Origin: Muricoccus harenae
Lineage (GTDB): Bacteria > Pseudomonadota > Alphaproteobacteria > Acetobacterales > Acetobacteraceae
NCBI RefSeq assembly: GCF_009848505.1
Contig: NZ_WWDL01000005.1
Coordinates: forward strand, 62,001 to 126,000
Direction of reading: 5' to 3'
DNA length: 64,000 nucleotides
Part shown: piece after piece, positions 1 through 8,334 of the stretch
How positions within the stretch are numbered: the stretch's first letter is position 1
How the letters are laid out: every line of letters begins with the position of its first letter
Notes under the pieces: generated by a model
The model's input: the letters and a program-made list of their open reading frames with translations, nothing else
The model's database searches: none
Told to the model about the DNA's origin: nothing
Program-made: the position numbers and the translations under genes

Positions 1-363
1 GCGAAGCCGGTGTTCTTCATGTCCTGGGCCTATGCCGACAAGCCCGAGATGACGCAGCAGCTGGCCGATGCCTATACCCGCGCCGGCAACGACAACAACG
101 CGCTGGTGATCCCCGCTGGCCTTGCCTTCGCGCGCAGCGTCCGCGAGCGGCCGAACCTCAACCTCTATGTCGCGGACAAGCGGCATCCGAGCCTGGCGGG
201 TACCTATCTCGCCGCCGCCACCACCTATGCCGCGATCTTCGGCAGCTCGCCCGAGGGCAACAGCTACACGGCGGGGCTGGATGCCGAGACCGCGCGCTTC
301 CTGCAGGCCACAGCCTGGCTCACCGTGCGGGACTATCTCGGCACGCGCCGCGCGGGGAACTGA
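1..363 (+). CDS. SGNH/GDSL-type hydrolase, C-terminal part
   Basis: The reading frame is open from the first base, so the gene begins before the window; about 120 C-terminal residues are present. The segment DKRHPSLAGTYLAAAT carries the D-x-x-H spacing and the following small-residue helix that close SGNH/GDSL hydrolases, in which Asp and His complete the triad with an upstream Ser. That Ser and the oxyanion residues lie outside the window, so substrate and localisation cannot be read. The gene converges with the histidine kinase gene, and a GC-rich hairpin lies between the two stops. The family call rests on the one motif. Confidence 0.6.
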   Translation, partial: AKPVFFMSWAYADKPEMTQQLADAYTRAGNDNNALVIPAGLAFARSVRERPNLNLYVADKRHPSLAGTYLAAATTYAAIFGSSPEGNSYTAGLDAETARFLQATAWLTVRDYLGTRRAGN

Positions 364-369
364 GACGAG

Positions 370-392
370 GGGCCGGGAAATTCCCCCGGCCC
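370..392. terminator. Bidirectional hairpin between convergent genes
   Basis: GGGCCGGG (370-377) pairs with CCCGGCCC (385-392) around a 7-base AAATTCC loop. It fills the 30-bp gap between the convergent stop codons at 363 and 394. There is only a two-T extension, so termination is plausible from structure and position rather than from a full U-tract. Confidence 0.45.
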
Positions 393-393
393 T

Positions 394-1362
394 TCACCGT
401 GCCAGCGGCAGGATGATGGCGCAGGACATTCCGTCCGGCTCGAAGCGCAGCCGGCTTTCCCCACCGAGCGCGAAGCCCAGCGCCTCCTCGATCACCTGCC
501 GCCCATAGCCGCGTCGCGCCTGCGCCTCGGCGGGCGGCGAGACGCCGCGTTCGCGCCAGTCCAGCAGGAGCCGGCGTGCCGCGCCCTCGCCCTTCGCCCG
601 CCATGTCACCGAGAGCCGCCCGTCGGGCGCCGCGAGGGCCCCGTGGCGCGCCGCATTTGCCGCCAGCTCGTGCAGGGCGAGGGCCAGCGGCTCTGCCATG
701 CCCGGCGGCAGGACGAGGCGCGGGCCGAGCAGGGTGACCTGCGCGCCATCCGGGCGCAGCGGGTCGAGCGCATCACGCAGGATGTCCTCCAGCGTCGCGC
801 CCATGGCCTGGGCGCGGCCGAGCGCCGCGAGGCGGTTGCCGAAGGCCGCGCCATCCCCAGGCGTCGTCAGCGTCCGCGCCGCGATGGCCCGCACCGTGCC
901 CAGCAGCTCCGCCGTGCGGTGCTGCAAGGCCTTGGCATCCAGCGCCTGCTCCGCGCCGTGGCGCTGGATGGATAGCCAATGGGTCAGCGCTCCGTCCGGC
1001 CCGTGGATCGGGGTGATGATCCACTGGTTGGTGAAGGGCTCGCCGTTCCTGCGGTAGTTCGTCGCCCGGCCGATGAAGCGCTGCCGCGCCTCCAGCTCCC
1101 GTCGCAGCCGGTTCAGCTCCGCGCGTTCGGTGTCCGGCCCCTGCAGGATGCGCGGGGTGCGGCCGATCAACTCGGCGGTGGCATAGCCGCTCATCGCCTC
1201 GAAGCAGGCATTGGCGTAGCAGATGGCAGGCCCCGGGGGATCGAGCCGCGCCTCGGTGATGATCACCGCGAGCCCCGCGACATCCAGCGCCGCGCCGAGC
1301 AGCGTCGCGCTCAGTGCACCGACGCTTCCTGAAATATCCGGCTCCACCGGATCAGGCACCAC
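394..1362 (-). CDS. PAS-domain HWE-family sensor histidine kinase
   Basis: A cytoplasmic sensor kinase of about 322 residues. A PAS domain (about residues 35-135) is followed by a phosphoacceptor helix with the probable His at 148 (LQHRTAELL). The HATPase region has HELAANAARHG (231-241), an HWE-type W-x-E (WRERG, 269-273) and a G-box GYGRQVIEEAL. The PAS segment GRTPRILQG resembles the LOV GRNCRFLQG motif but lacks the photoactive Cys, so light sensing through a flavin adduct is not expected. No response regulator is adjacent. Start: tandem GTG codons at 1362/1359 overlap the 3' end of cbpM; longer in-frame extensions merely run antiparallel-free through cbpM in another frame. The link to the cbpA-cbpM operon suggests stress sensing, which is inference. 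Confidence 0.75.
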   Translation of the reverse strand: MVPDPVEPDISGSVGALSATLLGAALDVAGLAVIITEARLDPPGPAICYANACFEAMSGYATAELIGRTPRILQGPDTERAELNRLRRELEARQRFIGRATNYRRNGEPFTNQWIITPIHGPDGALTHWLSIQRHGAEQALDAKALQHRTAELLGTVRAIAARTLTTPGDGAAFGNRLAALGRAQAMGATLEDILRDALDPLRPDGAQVTLLGPRLVLPPGMAEPLALALHELAANAARHGALAAPDGRLSVTWRAKGEGAARRLLLDWRERGVSPPAEAQARRGYGRQVIEEALGFALGGESRLRFEPDGMSCAIILPLAR

Positions 1363-1645
1363 GGTTCGCCCGGGCCTGTTCCAGCGCCTCGGCCACCCGC
1401 CGGAGTTGGCGGCGGGTCTGGTGCAGCTGGTCCAGCAGGGTGAGCACCACCGGCATCGCCGCCTCGTCCACCTCCAGCTCGTCGCGCAGTTCGAGGATGA
1501 GCTGGCAACGGGCGATGTCGATCTCCTGGAACACGAAGCCGTCTGCCTGGCGCTCCGGCCGAACCCAGCCTTCCTCAATCCATGCGTTCAGCCGCGCCTC
1601 GTCGAGCCCCGAAACGCGATGCAGCACCGCTTCCAACCCGATCAT
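1352..1645 (-). CDS. cbpM: Chaperone modulator CbpM-like protein
   Basis: A 97-residue protein whose opening (MIGLEAVLHRVSGLDEARL) and following WIEEGWVRPER segment match the MerR-like wing of CbpM, the anti-co-chaperone that binds the J domain of CbpA and blocks its co-chaperone and DNA-binding activity. A coiled C-terminal half (about 55-95, LLDQLHQTRRQLRRVAEALEQ) is also typical. The start codon overlaps the cbpA stop as ATGA (1642-1645), so the two are translationally coupled. The 3' end overlaps the GTG start of the HWE kinase by several bases. Confidence 0.85.
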   Translation of the reverse strand: MIGLEAVLHRVSGLDEARLNAWIEEGWVRPERQADGFVFQEIDIARCQLILELRDELEVDEAAMPVVLTLLDQLHQTRRQLRRVAEALEQARANRGA

Positions 1646-2601
1646 GCCCGCCTCCGCATCTCCGCGCGCGGATCGGTGGGATGGTCCGGCGCCCAGCCTC
1701 GCAGGAATTCCTCCAGCCGGTCGTCCACCGGCCCGAGAACCAGGCGCAGCGTGACGATCAGGTCCCCGGCGGGATTGCCGCCGCCTTCGGCCACCCCGCG
1801 CCCGCGCAGCCGCATCTGCGTGCCGGCATCGGAGCGGGGTGGGACGGTGAGCATCACCTCGCCCCGCGGTGTCGGCACCGGGACCTTAGCGCCCAGCACC
1901 GCCTCGGAGAGCGTGACGGGCAGCTCCATCCGCAGGTCGCGGCCATCGCGCTCGTAGAAGGGGTGAGGACCGACGGCCACCTCGATCAGCGCGTCGCCAT
2001 CCGGCGCACCCTGCATGCCCGGGGTGCCGCGGCCGCGCAGGCGCAGCACCTGGCCGTCCTCCAGTCCCGGCGGGATGCGCACATCCAGGTCCCGCCCGTC
2101 CGGCAGGGTCAGGCGCTTTGTGGCGCCGTTCACCGCATCGAGGAAATCGACGGCCAGTCGGTACTGGGCGTCGCGGCCGCGGCGGGCGCGGGGCGGCTCA
2201 GTCCGTTGGCGGAACATGCCCAGGATGTCCTCCAGGTCCTCCGGGTCGAGATCGCCCGAGGCGCCGGTCCAGCCGCGACCGCCGCCGCCGAAGGGATTGC
2301 CCCCACCGGCCTGGTAGCGGGTGCCCTGCGCGCCTTCGGCATGGTCGCGGTAGTAGCCGCGCGGGGGCACTTCCTGCCCGGCCGCGTCGATCTCGCCCCG
2401 GTCGAAGCGCGCGCGCTTCTCGGGATCGGAGAGCAGGTCATGGGCGGCGTTGGCCGCCTTGAAGCGCTGCTCCGCCGCCTTGTCGCCCGGGTTGAGATCC
2501 GGATGGTCCTTCTTGGCAATTTTACGGAAGGCCTTGCGGATCTCGTCCGGCTTGGCCGTCCGGCTGATGCCAAGGGTCTTGTAGGGATCTTCGGCTGCCA
2601 T
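1642..2601 (-). CDS. cbpA: DnaJ-class co-chaperone CbpA
   Basis: A 319-residue Hsp40 without zinc fingers. The N-terminal J domain (about 5-70) carries the HPD triad at 33-35, which stimulates DnaK ATPase. A Gly/aromatic linker (about 85-115, GGGNPFGGGGRGWTG) precedes two beta-rich client-binding domains (about 145-300; DGDALIEVAVGPHPFYERDG is the usual end of the first). The length and the absence of CxxCxGxG repeats fit CbpA rather than DnaJ. The downstream cbpM overlaps by four bases. It is transcribed divergently from accD, with about 170 bp between the two starts. Confidence 0.9.
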   Translation of the reverse strand: MAAEDPYKTLGISRTAKPDEIRKAFRKIAKKDHPDLNPGDKAAEQRFKAANAAHDLLSDPEKRARFDRGEIDAAGQEVPPRGYYRDHAEGAQGTRYQAGGGNPFGGGGRGWTGASGDLDPEDLEDILGMFRQRTEPPRARRGRDAQYRLAVDFLDAVNGATKRLTLPDGRDLDVRIPPGLEDGQVLRLRGRGTPGMQGAPDGDALIEVAVGPHPFYERDGRDLRMELPVTLSEAVLGAKVPVPTPRGEVMLTVPPRSDAGTQMRLRGRGVAEGGGNPAGDLIVTLRLVLGPVDDRLEEFLRGWAPDHPTDPRAEMRRRA

Positions 2602-2772
2602 GGCGCGCAGGATAACGCGCAGGACCCCACATCGGTCTATGGCTGCAGTGCGATGCTGCCCCTTGCGTCCGGCGGCCCGACGCGCCTACCTCCCGCCCGG
2701 CTGGCGCCCCGGGGCGCATGCGGCCTGGAATCGCGCGGGCCGCGCAGGATTGGGGCAGCGGATAGGGGTGAG

Positions 2773-3681
2773 ATGAACTGGATCTCCGACTGGGCGCTGC
2801 CCAAGATACAGACGCTGTTCGGCACCAAGCGCGACGTGCCGGAGAACCTCTGGATCAAGTGCCCGCATTGCGGGGAGATGATCTTCCACCAGGACCTGGA
2901 GCGGAACCTGCATGTCTGCCCGAAATGCGGGCACCACATGCGGATCTCCGCCCAGCGGCGCCTGGACTATACGTTGGACCCCGGCTGGGCCCGGATCGAG
3001 CTGCCGCGCGCGCCCGCCGACCCGCTGCGCTTCCGCGACAGCCGCCGCTATGGCGACCGGCTACGCGAGGCCCAGCAGAAGAACGGCATGGATGACGCGA
3101 TCGCCGTTGCCCATGGCACCATTGACGGCAAGCCGGCCGTCGCCGCCGCCTTCGAATTCGCCTTCATGGGAGGCTCCATGGGCGCCGGGGTGGGCGAGGG
3201 CATCGTCACCGCCGCCCGCCTGGCCGTGCTGCAGGACGCGCCGCTCATCATCTTCACCGCCTCGGGCGGCGCCCGCATGCAGGAGGGCGCGGTCTCGCTG
3301 ATGCAGATGCCGCGCACGGTGATCGCGACGCGGATGGTGAAGGAGGCCGGGCTGCCCTTCATCGTGGTGCTCTGCGACCCGACGACGGGTGGCGTGACGG
3401 CCAGCTTCGCCATGCTGGGCGACATCCAGATCGCCGAGCCCGGCGCGCTGATCGGCTTCGCCGGCGCGCGCGTGATCGAGCAGACGGTGCGGGAGAAGCT
3501 GCCCGAGGGCTTCCAGCGGGCAGAATACCTGCTGGAGCACGGTATCCTGGACATGGTGGTGCGCCGCCAGGAGATGCGCGAGACCCTGTCCCGGCTGATC
3601 GGCTTCCTGCGCCCCGCCGCCGCCCCGGCGCCGGAGGCGGAGGTGATCGCGCTCACCGTGCCGGCCGCCCCGGCGGAATAG
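2773..3681 (+). CDS. accD: Acetyl-CoA carboxylase carboxyltransferase beta subunit
   Basis: Transfers the carboxyl group from carboxybiotin to acetyl-CoA together with AccA, the first committed step of fatty-acid synthesis. The 302-residue protein begins MNWISDWALPKIQTLF and has the AccD zinc ribbon C30-x2-C33-x15-C49-x2-C52. The crotonase-like core includes FMGGSMGAGVGEGI and TASGGARMQEG. The ATG at 2773 follows GGGGTGAG and fits the family start; the upstream open stretch is chance extension across the cbpA side. folC follows 91 bp later, the usual accD-folC order in Alphaproteobacteria. A GC palindrome (3707-3720) lies in the gap. Confidence 0.95.
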   Translation: MNWISDWALPKIQTLFGTKRDVPENLWIKCPHCGEMIFHQDLERNLHVCPKCGHHMRISAQRRLDYTLDPGWARIELPRAPADPLRFRDSRRYGDRLREAQQKNGMDDAIAVAHGTIDGKPAVAAAFEFAFMGGSMGAGVGEGIVTAARLAVLQDAPLIIFTASGGARMQEGAVSLMQMPRTVIATRMVKEAGLPFIVVLCDPTTGGVTASFAMLGDIQIAEPGALIGFAGARVIEQTVREKLPEGFQRAEYLLEHGILDMVVRRQEMRETLSRLIGFLRPAAAPAPEAEVIALTVPAAPAE

Positions 3682-3772
3682 GCCGGACCAGCTTCCCGCC
3701 CCGCGCGCCCCGCGCGGGGCGGCCCCGGCCGGAGGTTGCCGGCCCGGACCTTCGCACCGGAAGACCCCGGCC

Positions 3773-5122
3773 ATGGCCGACGCCCCTGCTACCCAAACCC
3801 CGCCCGGCGCCCCCGCCGGGCTGCGACTTCCTCCGGGCGCCGCCTCCGCTGGCCGGTCCGAGCAGATCATCGACCGGCTGCACGCCCTGCACCCCAAGCT
3901 GATCGATCTCAGCCTGGAGCGGCTGCAGCGCTGCCTGGATGCCCTCGGCAATCCCGAGCGGCACCTGCCGCCGGTGGTCCATGTGGCGGGGACCAACGGC
4001 AAGGGCAGCACCTGCGCTTTCCTTCGCGCGATCGCCGAGGCGGCGGGCCAGCGGGTCCATGCCTATACCTCGCCGCATCTTGTCCGTTTCCATGAGCGCA
4101 TCCGGCTTGCCGGGCGGCTGGTGGAGGAGGACGTGCTTGCCGCCGCGCTGGAGGAGGTGGAGGCGCGGAACGGTGGGCAGCCGATCACGGTCTTCGAGGT
4201 GACGACCGCCGCCGCCCTGCTCCTCTTCAGCCGCGTCCCGGCCGATCTGATGGTGCTGGAGGTCGGGCTGGGCGGGCGCTTCGACGCCACCAATGTGGTG
4301 GACAGGCCGGCGGCCTGCGCCATTGCTTCCATCTCGATGGACCATATGGACTTCCTGGGCGACAGCCTGGCGAAGATCGCCGGGGAGAAGGCAGGCATCA
4401 TCAAGCCAGGCGTTCCCGTGGCGACCGGCACCCAGCCGCCCGAGGCGCTTGCGGTGCTGCAGGCCGAGGCCGCCTCGCGTGGCGCGGCACTGCTCGCCCG
4501 CGGGCGCGAGTGGGAGGCCGGGTTCGAGGGCGATGCGCTGCTCTACCGGGATGCCGGGGGCAGCCTGCGCCTGCCCCGCCCCGCGCTTCCTGGCCCGCAT
4601 CAGGCGGATAATGCGGGCATTGCCATCGCCGCCCTGCGCGCATGGAACCCACCCTGGCTGACCGAGGCCGCCATTGCGCGGGGCCTTGCCACGGCCAGCT
4701 GGCCGGCCCGGCTGCAACGGCTGCACGGCGCCTTGGCAGCCAGCCTGCCGCCTGGCTGGGAACTCTGGCTCGATGGCGGGCACAATCCGGGCGCGGGCCT
4801 CGCCCTGGCGGAGCAGCTGCGGGGCTGGTCCGACCGGCCGCTGCACCTTGTGGTCGGGATGAAGCAGTCGAAGGCGGTGACCGAATTCCTCGCGCCCCTC
4901 CTGCCCTTCGCGACCTCGGCCTGGGCGGTGGCGGAGCCGGGACAGCACCTCGCGGTGCCGCCGGAGGAGATCGTGGCGGCCTCCGGGGGCATCGCCCGGT
5001 CGGGGCCGCGGGTGGCGGATGCGCTGGCGGCCATGGAAGGGCCACCAGGGCGGGTGCTGATCTGCGGGAGCCTCTATCTGGCCGGGGAAGTGCTGAAGGC
5101 GGACGGCACGCTGCCCGACTAG
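3773..5122 (+). CDS. folC: Bifunctional dihydrofolate/folylpolyglutamate synthase
   Basis: Adds glutamate to dihydropteroate and to reduced folates in an ATP-dependent cytoplasmic reaction. The 449-residue protein has the Mur-ligase-like P-loop GTNGKGS (73-79), the YTSPHLVRFHERIR segment, the DxTNVVD region and WLDGGHNPG, which marks the C-terminal glutamate-ligase domain. The first 30 residues are Pro/Ala-rich and probably disordered, so translation could start slightly later. It follows accD on the same strand. A small AGGCCC/GGGCCT hairpin sits on the stop codon (5121-5137). Confidence 0.93.
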   Translation: MADAPATQTPPGAPAGLRLPPGAASAGRSEQIIDRLHALHPKLIDLSLERLQRCLDALGNPERHLPPVVHVAGTNGKGSTCAFLRAIAEAAGQRVHAYTSPHLVRFHERIRLAGRLVEEDVLAAALEEVEARNGGQPITVFEVTTAAALLLFSRVPADLMVLEVGLGGRFDATNVVDRPAACAIASISMDHMDFLGDSLAKIAGEKAGIIKPGVPVATGTQPPEALAVLQAEAASRGAALLARGREWEAGFEGDALLYRDAGGSLRLPRPALPGPHQADNAGIAIAALRAWNPPWLTEAAIARGLATASWPARLQRLHGALAASLPPGWELWLDGGHNPGAGLALAEQLRGWSDRPLHLVVGMKQSKAVTEFLAPLLPFATSAWAVAEPGQHLAVPPEEIVAASGGIARSGPRVADALAAMEGPPGRVLICGSLYLAGEVLKADGTLPD

Positions 5123-5173
5123 GCCCCTGTAGGGCCTCGCGGCGCGGCAGCCGGGCTCACACTCCTTGGTGCC

Positions 5174-6304
5174 TCACCTGCCGCCTGCCTGCAGCGGGAT
5201 ATCCAGGGTGATGCTGCGCCCGCCGCGCAGGATGGTCAGGCCGACCGTGGCCCCGGGATCGTATTGGTCCAGCGCCGCCAGGAGTTCGGGCACCCGCGAG
5301 ACCGGCCGGCCGGCCACGGCGATGATGATGTCGCCCGGGATGAAGCCGCCATCGGCGGTGAGCTGCGCAGGGCGCAATCCGGCTATGGCGGCGGTGGAGC
5401 CGGGGACCACGTCCAGCACGAAGACACCCTGGACGCCGAGGCGGGCGGAGAGCGCCTCGTTCAGCTGCGCATCCGTGCGGATGCCGAGGTCTGACCGGAC
5501 ATAGCCCCCATCGGCGATCAGGCGCGGGACGACGCGGTTCACCACATCCACCGGCACGGCGAAGCCGATCCCGGCACTGGCGCCCGAGGGGCTGAAGATG
5601 GCCGTGTTCACGCCGATCAGCCGTCCGGCGCTGTCGAGCAGCGGGCCGCCGGAATTGCCGGGATTGATGGCGGCGTCGGTCTGGACAAGCCCGACCATGA
5701 CGCTGCCCGCCTGGGCCGGCAGCTCGCGGTTCAGGGCCGAGATGATGCCGGTGGTGAGCGTCCAGTCCAGGCCGAAGGGATTGCCGATGGCGAAGACCTT
5801 CTGGCCCACGCGCAGGTCGGCGCTGGTGCCGATGGGCAGCGGCGATGGGCGGCCGATGGCGACGCCGATCCGCAGCACAGCCAAGTCATGCGCCGGGCTG
5901 GTGCCGACGAGGGCCGCACTGAAGGCCCGGCCATCCGCGAGGCGGACCGTAGCGCCCGATGCGCCGGCCAGGACGTGGTGATTGGTCACGACATGCCCGG
6001 CCGCGTCCCAGACGAAGCCCGATCCGGTGCCGCGCGGCACGTTCAGCGCGTTGCGCGACCAGGGGGCGAGGACGCGCTCCGTGGTCGAGATGAAGACGAC
6101 CGAGCTGCGCGCCGCCTCGAAGAGCGCGATGGTGCTGCGCTCGTCCTCGGCGAGGTTGCCGCGCGGGGTGATGACGCGCGGCTCGGCCTGGGTTCCGAGC
6201 AGCAGGGACTGGATCAGCGGCAGGCCATGCCAGGCCAGGATCAGGAGCAGCGCCGCCGTGGCGATCCAGAGGAAGGGCGGCACGCGGCGGAAGCGGTCTG
6301 GCAT
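5174..6304 (-). CDS. Membrane-anchored HtrA/Deg-type serine protease
   Basis: A 376-residue S1C peptidase, presumably acting in the periplasm. Residues 9-36 form an uncleaved-looking N-terminal membrane anchor. The trypsin-like domain carries His110 (TNHHV), Asp140 (AHDLAVL) and Ser218 (NPGNSGGPLL). A single PDZ domain follows (about 270-365, with VFVLDVVPGSTAAIAGLRPAQL). One PDZ domain and an anchor match the DegS-like layout more than two-PDZ DegP, although the sequence reads like the general alphaproteobacterial trypsin-like group. It is convergent with folC; lpxR lies upstream on the same strand after an 89-bp gap. Confidence 0.88.
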   Translation of the reverse strand: MPDRFRRVPPFLWIATAALLLILAWHGLPLIQSLLLGTQAEPRVITPRGNLAEDERSTIALFEAARSSVVFISTTERVLAPWSRNALNVPRGTGSGFVWDAAGHVVTNHHVLAGASGATVRLADGRAFSAALVGTSPAHDLAVLRIGVAIGRPSPLPIGTSADLRVGQKVFAIGNPFGLDWTLTTGIISALNRELPAQAGSVMVGLVQTDAAINPGNSGGPLLDSAGRLIGVNTAIFSPSGASAGIGFAVPVDVVNRVVPRLIADGGYVRSDLGIRTDAQLNEALSARLGVQGVFVLDVVPGSTAAIAGLRPAQLTADGGFIPGDIIIAVAGRPVSRVPELLAALDQYDPGATVGLTILRGGRSITLDIPLQAGGR

Positions 6305-6366
6305 GGCCCCTCGTAGCAGACCCGCGGGCCGGCCGGGTATGGAGGCGAGGCTGTCCGAAGGTCCGC

Positions 6367-6394
6367 CAGAAGGAGCCGGTCAGAAGGAGCCGGT
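6367..6394. repeat. 14-bp tandem duplication over the lpxR stop
   Basis: CAGAAGGAGCCGGT occurs twice back to back (6367-6380, 6381-6394), followed by a third partial copy (CAGAAGG). On the minus strand each unit boundary gives TTCTGA, so the terminal Phe codon and TGA stop of the LpxR gene are reproduced downstream. Confidence 0.8.
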
Positions 6395-7389
6395 CAGAAG
6401 GGAACCGTCAGGCTGATGGAGCCGAAGCTGTGCCCGCCCTTCTGCTGCTGGAACTCCTTGGACTGCCAGACATGGGTATAGGCCAGCCGCATGCCCTGCC
6501 ACAGCACGGCCGCGCCGAGCTGCGCCTCGCCCACCACCCAGCGGCGGTCCACGCTCGGGCTGTCGCGGAAGGTATTGCCGTCCAGGAAGAGATTGCGGGC
6601 GACGACGCGCCCGCCGGCCCCGCCGAACAGGTACCAGCCGAACTCCTCTTGCGGCCGCGCCAGGGGCGAGCGGTTGATGGTCGGCGTCAGCCGGACGGGG
6701 CCCCAATCAGCCCCGAGCGCGTCGCCGATGCGGAACACCGCACCGGCCCCGGCATAGGTATAGGCGGTCCCCAGGGCGAGGCTCGTCGCGGGAATGACCT
6801 CCGTGTCCAATCCGCCGAGCTGGCCGGTGGGCACGCGCCACTGGCGTTCGGCCAGCATGCCGAAGGTCACCTCGTCCCGCAGCTGATGGTCCCAGCCTTC
6901 GGCGTGGTGCTTGTTGATCACGTCGTGCCAGCGGTTCTGCACGAACTCGCCCCCTGAGGCGGCACCGATGACGCCGAGCTGGAAGGACAGCACGGTCCGC
7001 ATCCGCTCCGTGGCGCGCTCCAGGCTCAGCGAGCCGGAGAGGTGGCCGGCATAGGGGCGGTCCGTCGGGTCCGGGACGTGGCGCCGGATCTCCTCCGGCG
7101 TGAAGATGGCCTGTTCCAGCGACAGGCCCCAGCGGAACTCGCCGGGGCCGAGCAGCCAGTCGAACTGCCGGTCGAGCCAGGCCACGGGCCCGGCGGGCGT
7201 CGCGGCCGGTGAGCTCCACTGCAGCGAAAGCCCGTTGCTGTAGTAGCGGTCCGTGCCGCCGAACATGTCGTTCTCATCCGCCAGGCTCAGCGAGCCACCT
7301 GCATAGAGCGAGACGCGCGACGGGTTCTGTGCAAGGGCGGGCCCTGCGAGGACGGGGAGCAGGAGGCAGATGGCAATGGACTGGCGCAT
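6394..7389 (-). CDS. lpxR: LpxR-family lipid A deacylase (outer membrane)
   Basis: A 331-residue beta-barrel protein with a cleavable signal peptide (1-20, ending ALA-Q) and a C-terminal Phe typical of outer-membrane barrels. The segment ENDMFGGTDRYYSNG (39-53) is the LpxR/DUF2219 hallmark; N40 and D41 match the essential Asn-Asp of Salmonella LpxR. HAEGWDHQL (162-170) supplies the conserved His. Characterised members remove the 3'-acyloxyacyl group of lipid A in a Ca2+-dependent reaction; that activity here is inferred. The gene stands alone upstream of the HtrA-like gene. A GGAAA stretch precedes the ATG. Confidence 0.85.
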   Translation of the reverse strand: MRQSIAICLLLPVLAGPALAQNPSRVSLYAGGSLSLADENDMFGGTDRYYSNGLSLQWSSPAATPAGPVAWLDRQFDWLLGPGEFRWGLSLEQAIFTPEEIRRHVPDPTDRPYAGHLSGSLSLERATERMRTVLSFQLGVIGAASGGEFVQNRWHDVINKHHAEGWDHQLRDEVTFGMLAERQWRVPTGQLGGLDTEVIPATSLALGTAYTYAGAGAVFRIGDALGADWGPVRLTPTINRSPLARPQEEFGWYLFGGAGGRVVARNLFLDGNTFRDSPSVDRRWVVGEAQLGAAVLWQGMRLAYTHVWQSKEFQQQKGGHSFGSISLTVPF

Positions 7390-7592
7390 GGTTCTATTTC
7401 CGCGCTGTGGCCGTGCCGGAAAGGCAGGACCCAGGGATGCCGCATCAAGCGATGGGGAGGAGACGGCTCGTCACGCCGCCGGCATGGTCGCGGCGGAATG
7501 GGCCAATGAATAGCAGATGGGCACCGGCACCAGGGCGACGCCCCGGGGGGTAGCGGTGGCGGTGGCGGTGCCGTTTCCGGGAATGGAGGGCG

Positions 7593-7952
7593 TTACCCGG
7601 CCACCCGCACGGCCCGGCTTCCGGTTCCCGAATACATCGCCTGGTCCTGCGCCAGCGTCTCGGCTTCCACGCGCTTGGCTTCCCGCGCCCGCAGCTCACT
7701 CAGCTCCGCCTGCGCCGCCTCGCCCGCCCGGATCCGCGCGCGCATCCGGCGGCGCGAGGGCATGCCGGCTGCCCAGGACACGAAAGCCCCCAGCAGGAAG
7801 GCCAGGGCCGAGACGAGCAGCACGGCAAGGGCCAGCGGCGTCTGCCAGGTGAGGTCGAAGGGCCAGAGCCCGACCGCGACCGGCTGCATGTTGGACAGCG
7901 CGAACAGCACGATGACGAGCAGCAGGGGCCCGATCAGCAACCAACGCCACAT
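7593..7952 (-). CDS. LapA-domain inner-membrane protein (DUF1049)
   Basis: A 119-residue protein with two membrane helices (about 4-24 and 40-64) separated by the LapA-type signature NMQPVAVGLWPFDLTWQTPL. A basic and then acidic coiled C-terminal tail follows (MPSRRRMRARIRAGEAAQAELSEL in part). The ATG at 7952, preceded by GGGAG, was chosen over longer frames because the family starts directly at the first helix. It lies 20 bp downstream of ihfB, so the two are probably co-transcribed. In E. coli the homologue cooperates with LapB in LPS control; no lapB is next to it here. Confidence 0.85.
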   Translation of the reverse strand: MWRWLLIGPLLLVIVLFALSNMQPVAVGLWPFDLTWQTPLALAVLLVSALAFLLGAFVSWAAGMPSRRRMRARIRAGEAAQAELSELRAREAKRVEAETLAQDQAMYSGTGSRAVRVAG

Positions 7953-7971
7953 GGGCGGTACTCCCGAAGTG

Positions 7972-8295
7972 TCAGCCGTCCGCCTTGGCGGCGGCACGGC
8001 GCGATTGCTGCAGCGGGCCACCATTCACCCGCTCGCGCAGCTCCTTGCCGGGCTTGAAGTAGGGGACGGCCTTGCCGGAGACGGCAACGGACTCCCCGGT
8101 CCGCGGGTTGCGGCCCGTGCGCGCATCCCGCTTCTTGGCCGAGAAGGCGCCGAAGCCGCGCAGCTCCACCCGGTCCCCGCGCGCGAGGGCGGCGGTGATC
8201 TCCTCGAAGATCGTGGCCACGATCAGCTCCACGTCCGGCTGGCGCAGATGCGGATTGGCCGCTGACAGGGCCGCGATGAGTTCCGACTTCGTCAT
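7972..8295 (-). CDS. ihfB: Integration host factor beta subunit
   Basis: A 107-residue HU/IHF-family DNA-bending protein. It starts [10 protein letters not shown], contains [20 protein letters not shown], and has the beta-arm tip GRNPRTGE with the intercalating Pro. The beginning and length match IhfB rather than HU. The C-terminal extension rich in Ala/Arg/Lys is common in Alphaproteobacteria. It lies between sppA (upstream, same strand, about 39 bp) and the lapA-like gene, the common sppA-ihfB-lapA order. Confidence 0.93.
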   Translation of the reverse strand: MTKSELIAALSAANPHLRQPDVELIVATIFEEITAALARGDRVELRGFGAFSAKKRDARTGRNPRTGESVAVSGKAVPYFKPGKELRERVNGGPLQQSRRAAAKADG

Positions 8296-8334
8296 CCGGC
8301 TCGCGCGTCTCCCCAGCCCCGAAAGGGGGGCCCC

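Noticed and set aside
394-1362. The kinase PAS domain as a blue-light LOV domain
   Set aside because: GRTPRILQG resembles the LOV motif but has no Cys for the flavin adduct.
1582-2772. A 5' extension of accD of nearly 400 codons
   Set aside because: It reads through cbpA in antisense; the family start and zinc ribbon place the real ATG at 2773.
3653-4948. A long minus-strand open frame opposite folC
   Set aside because: Antisense shadow. folC has the P-loop and ligase motifs.
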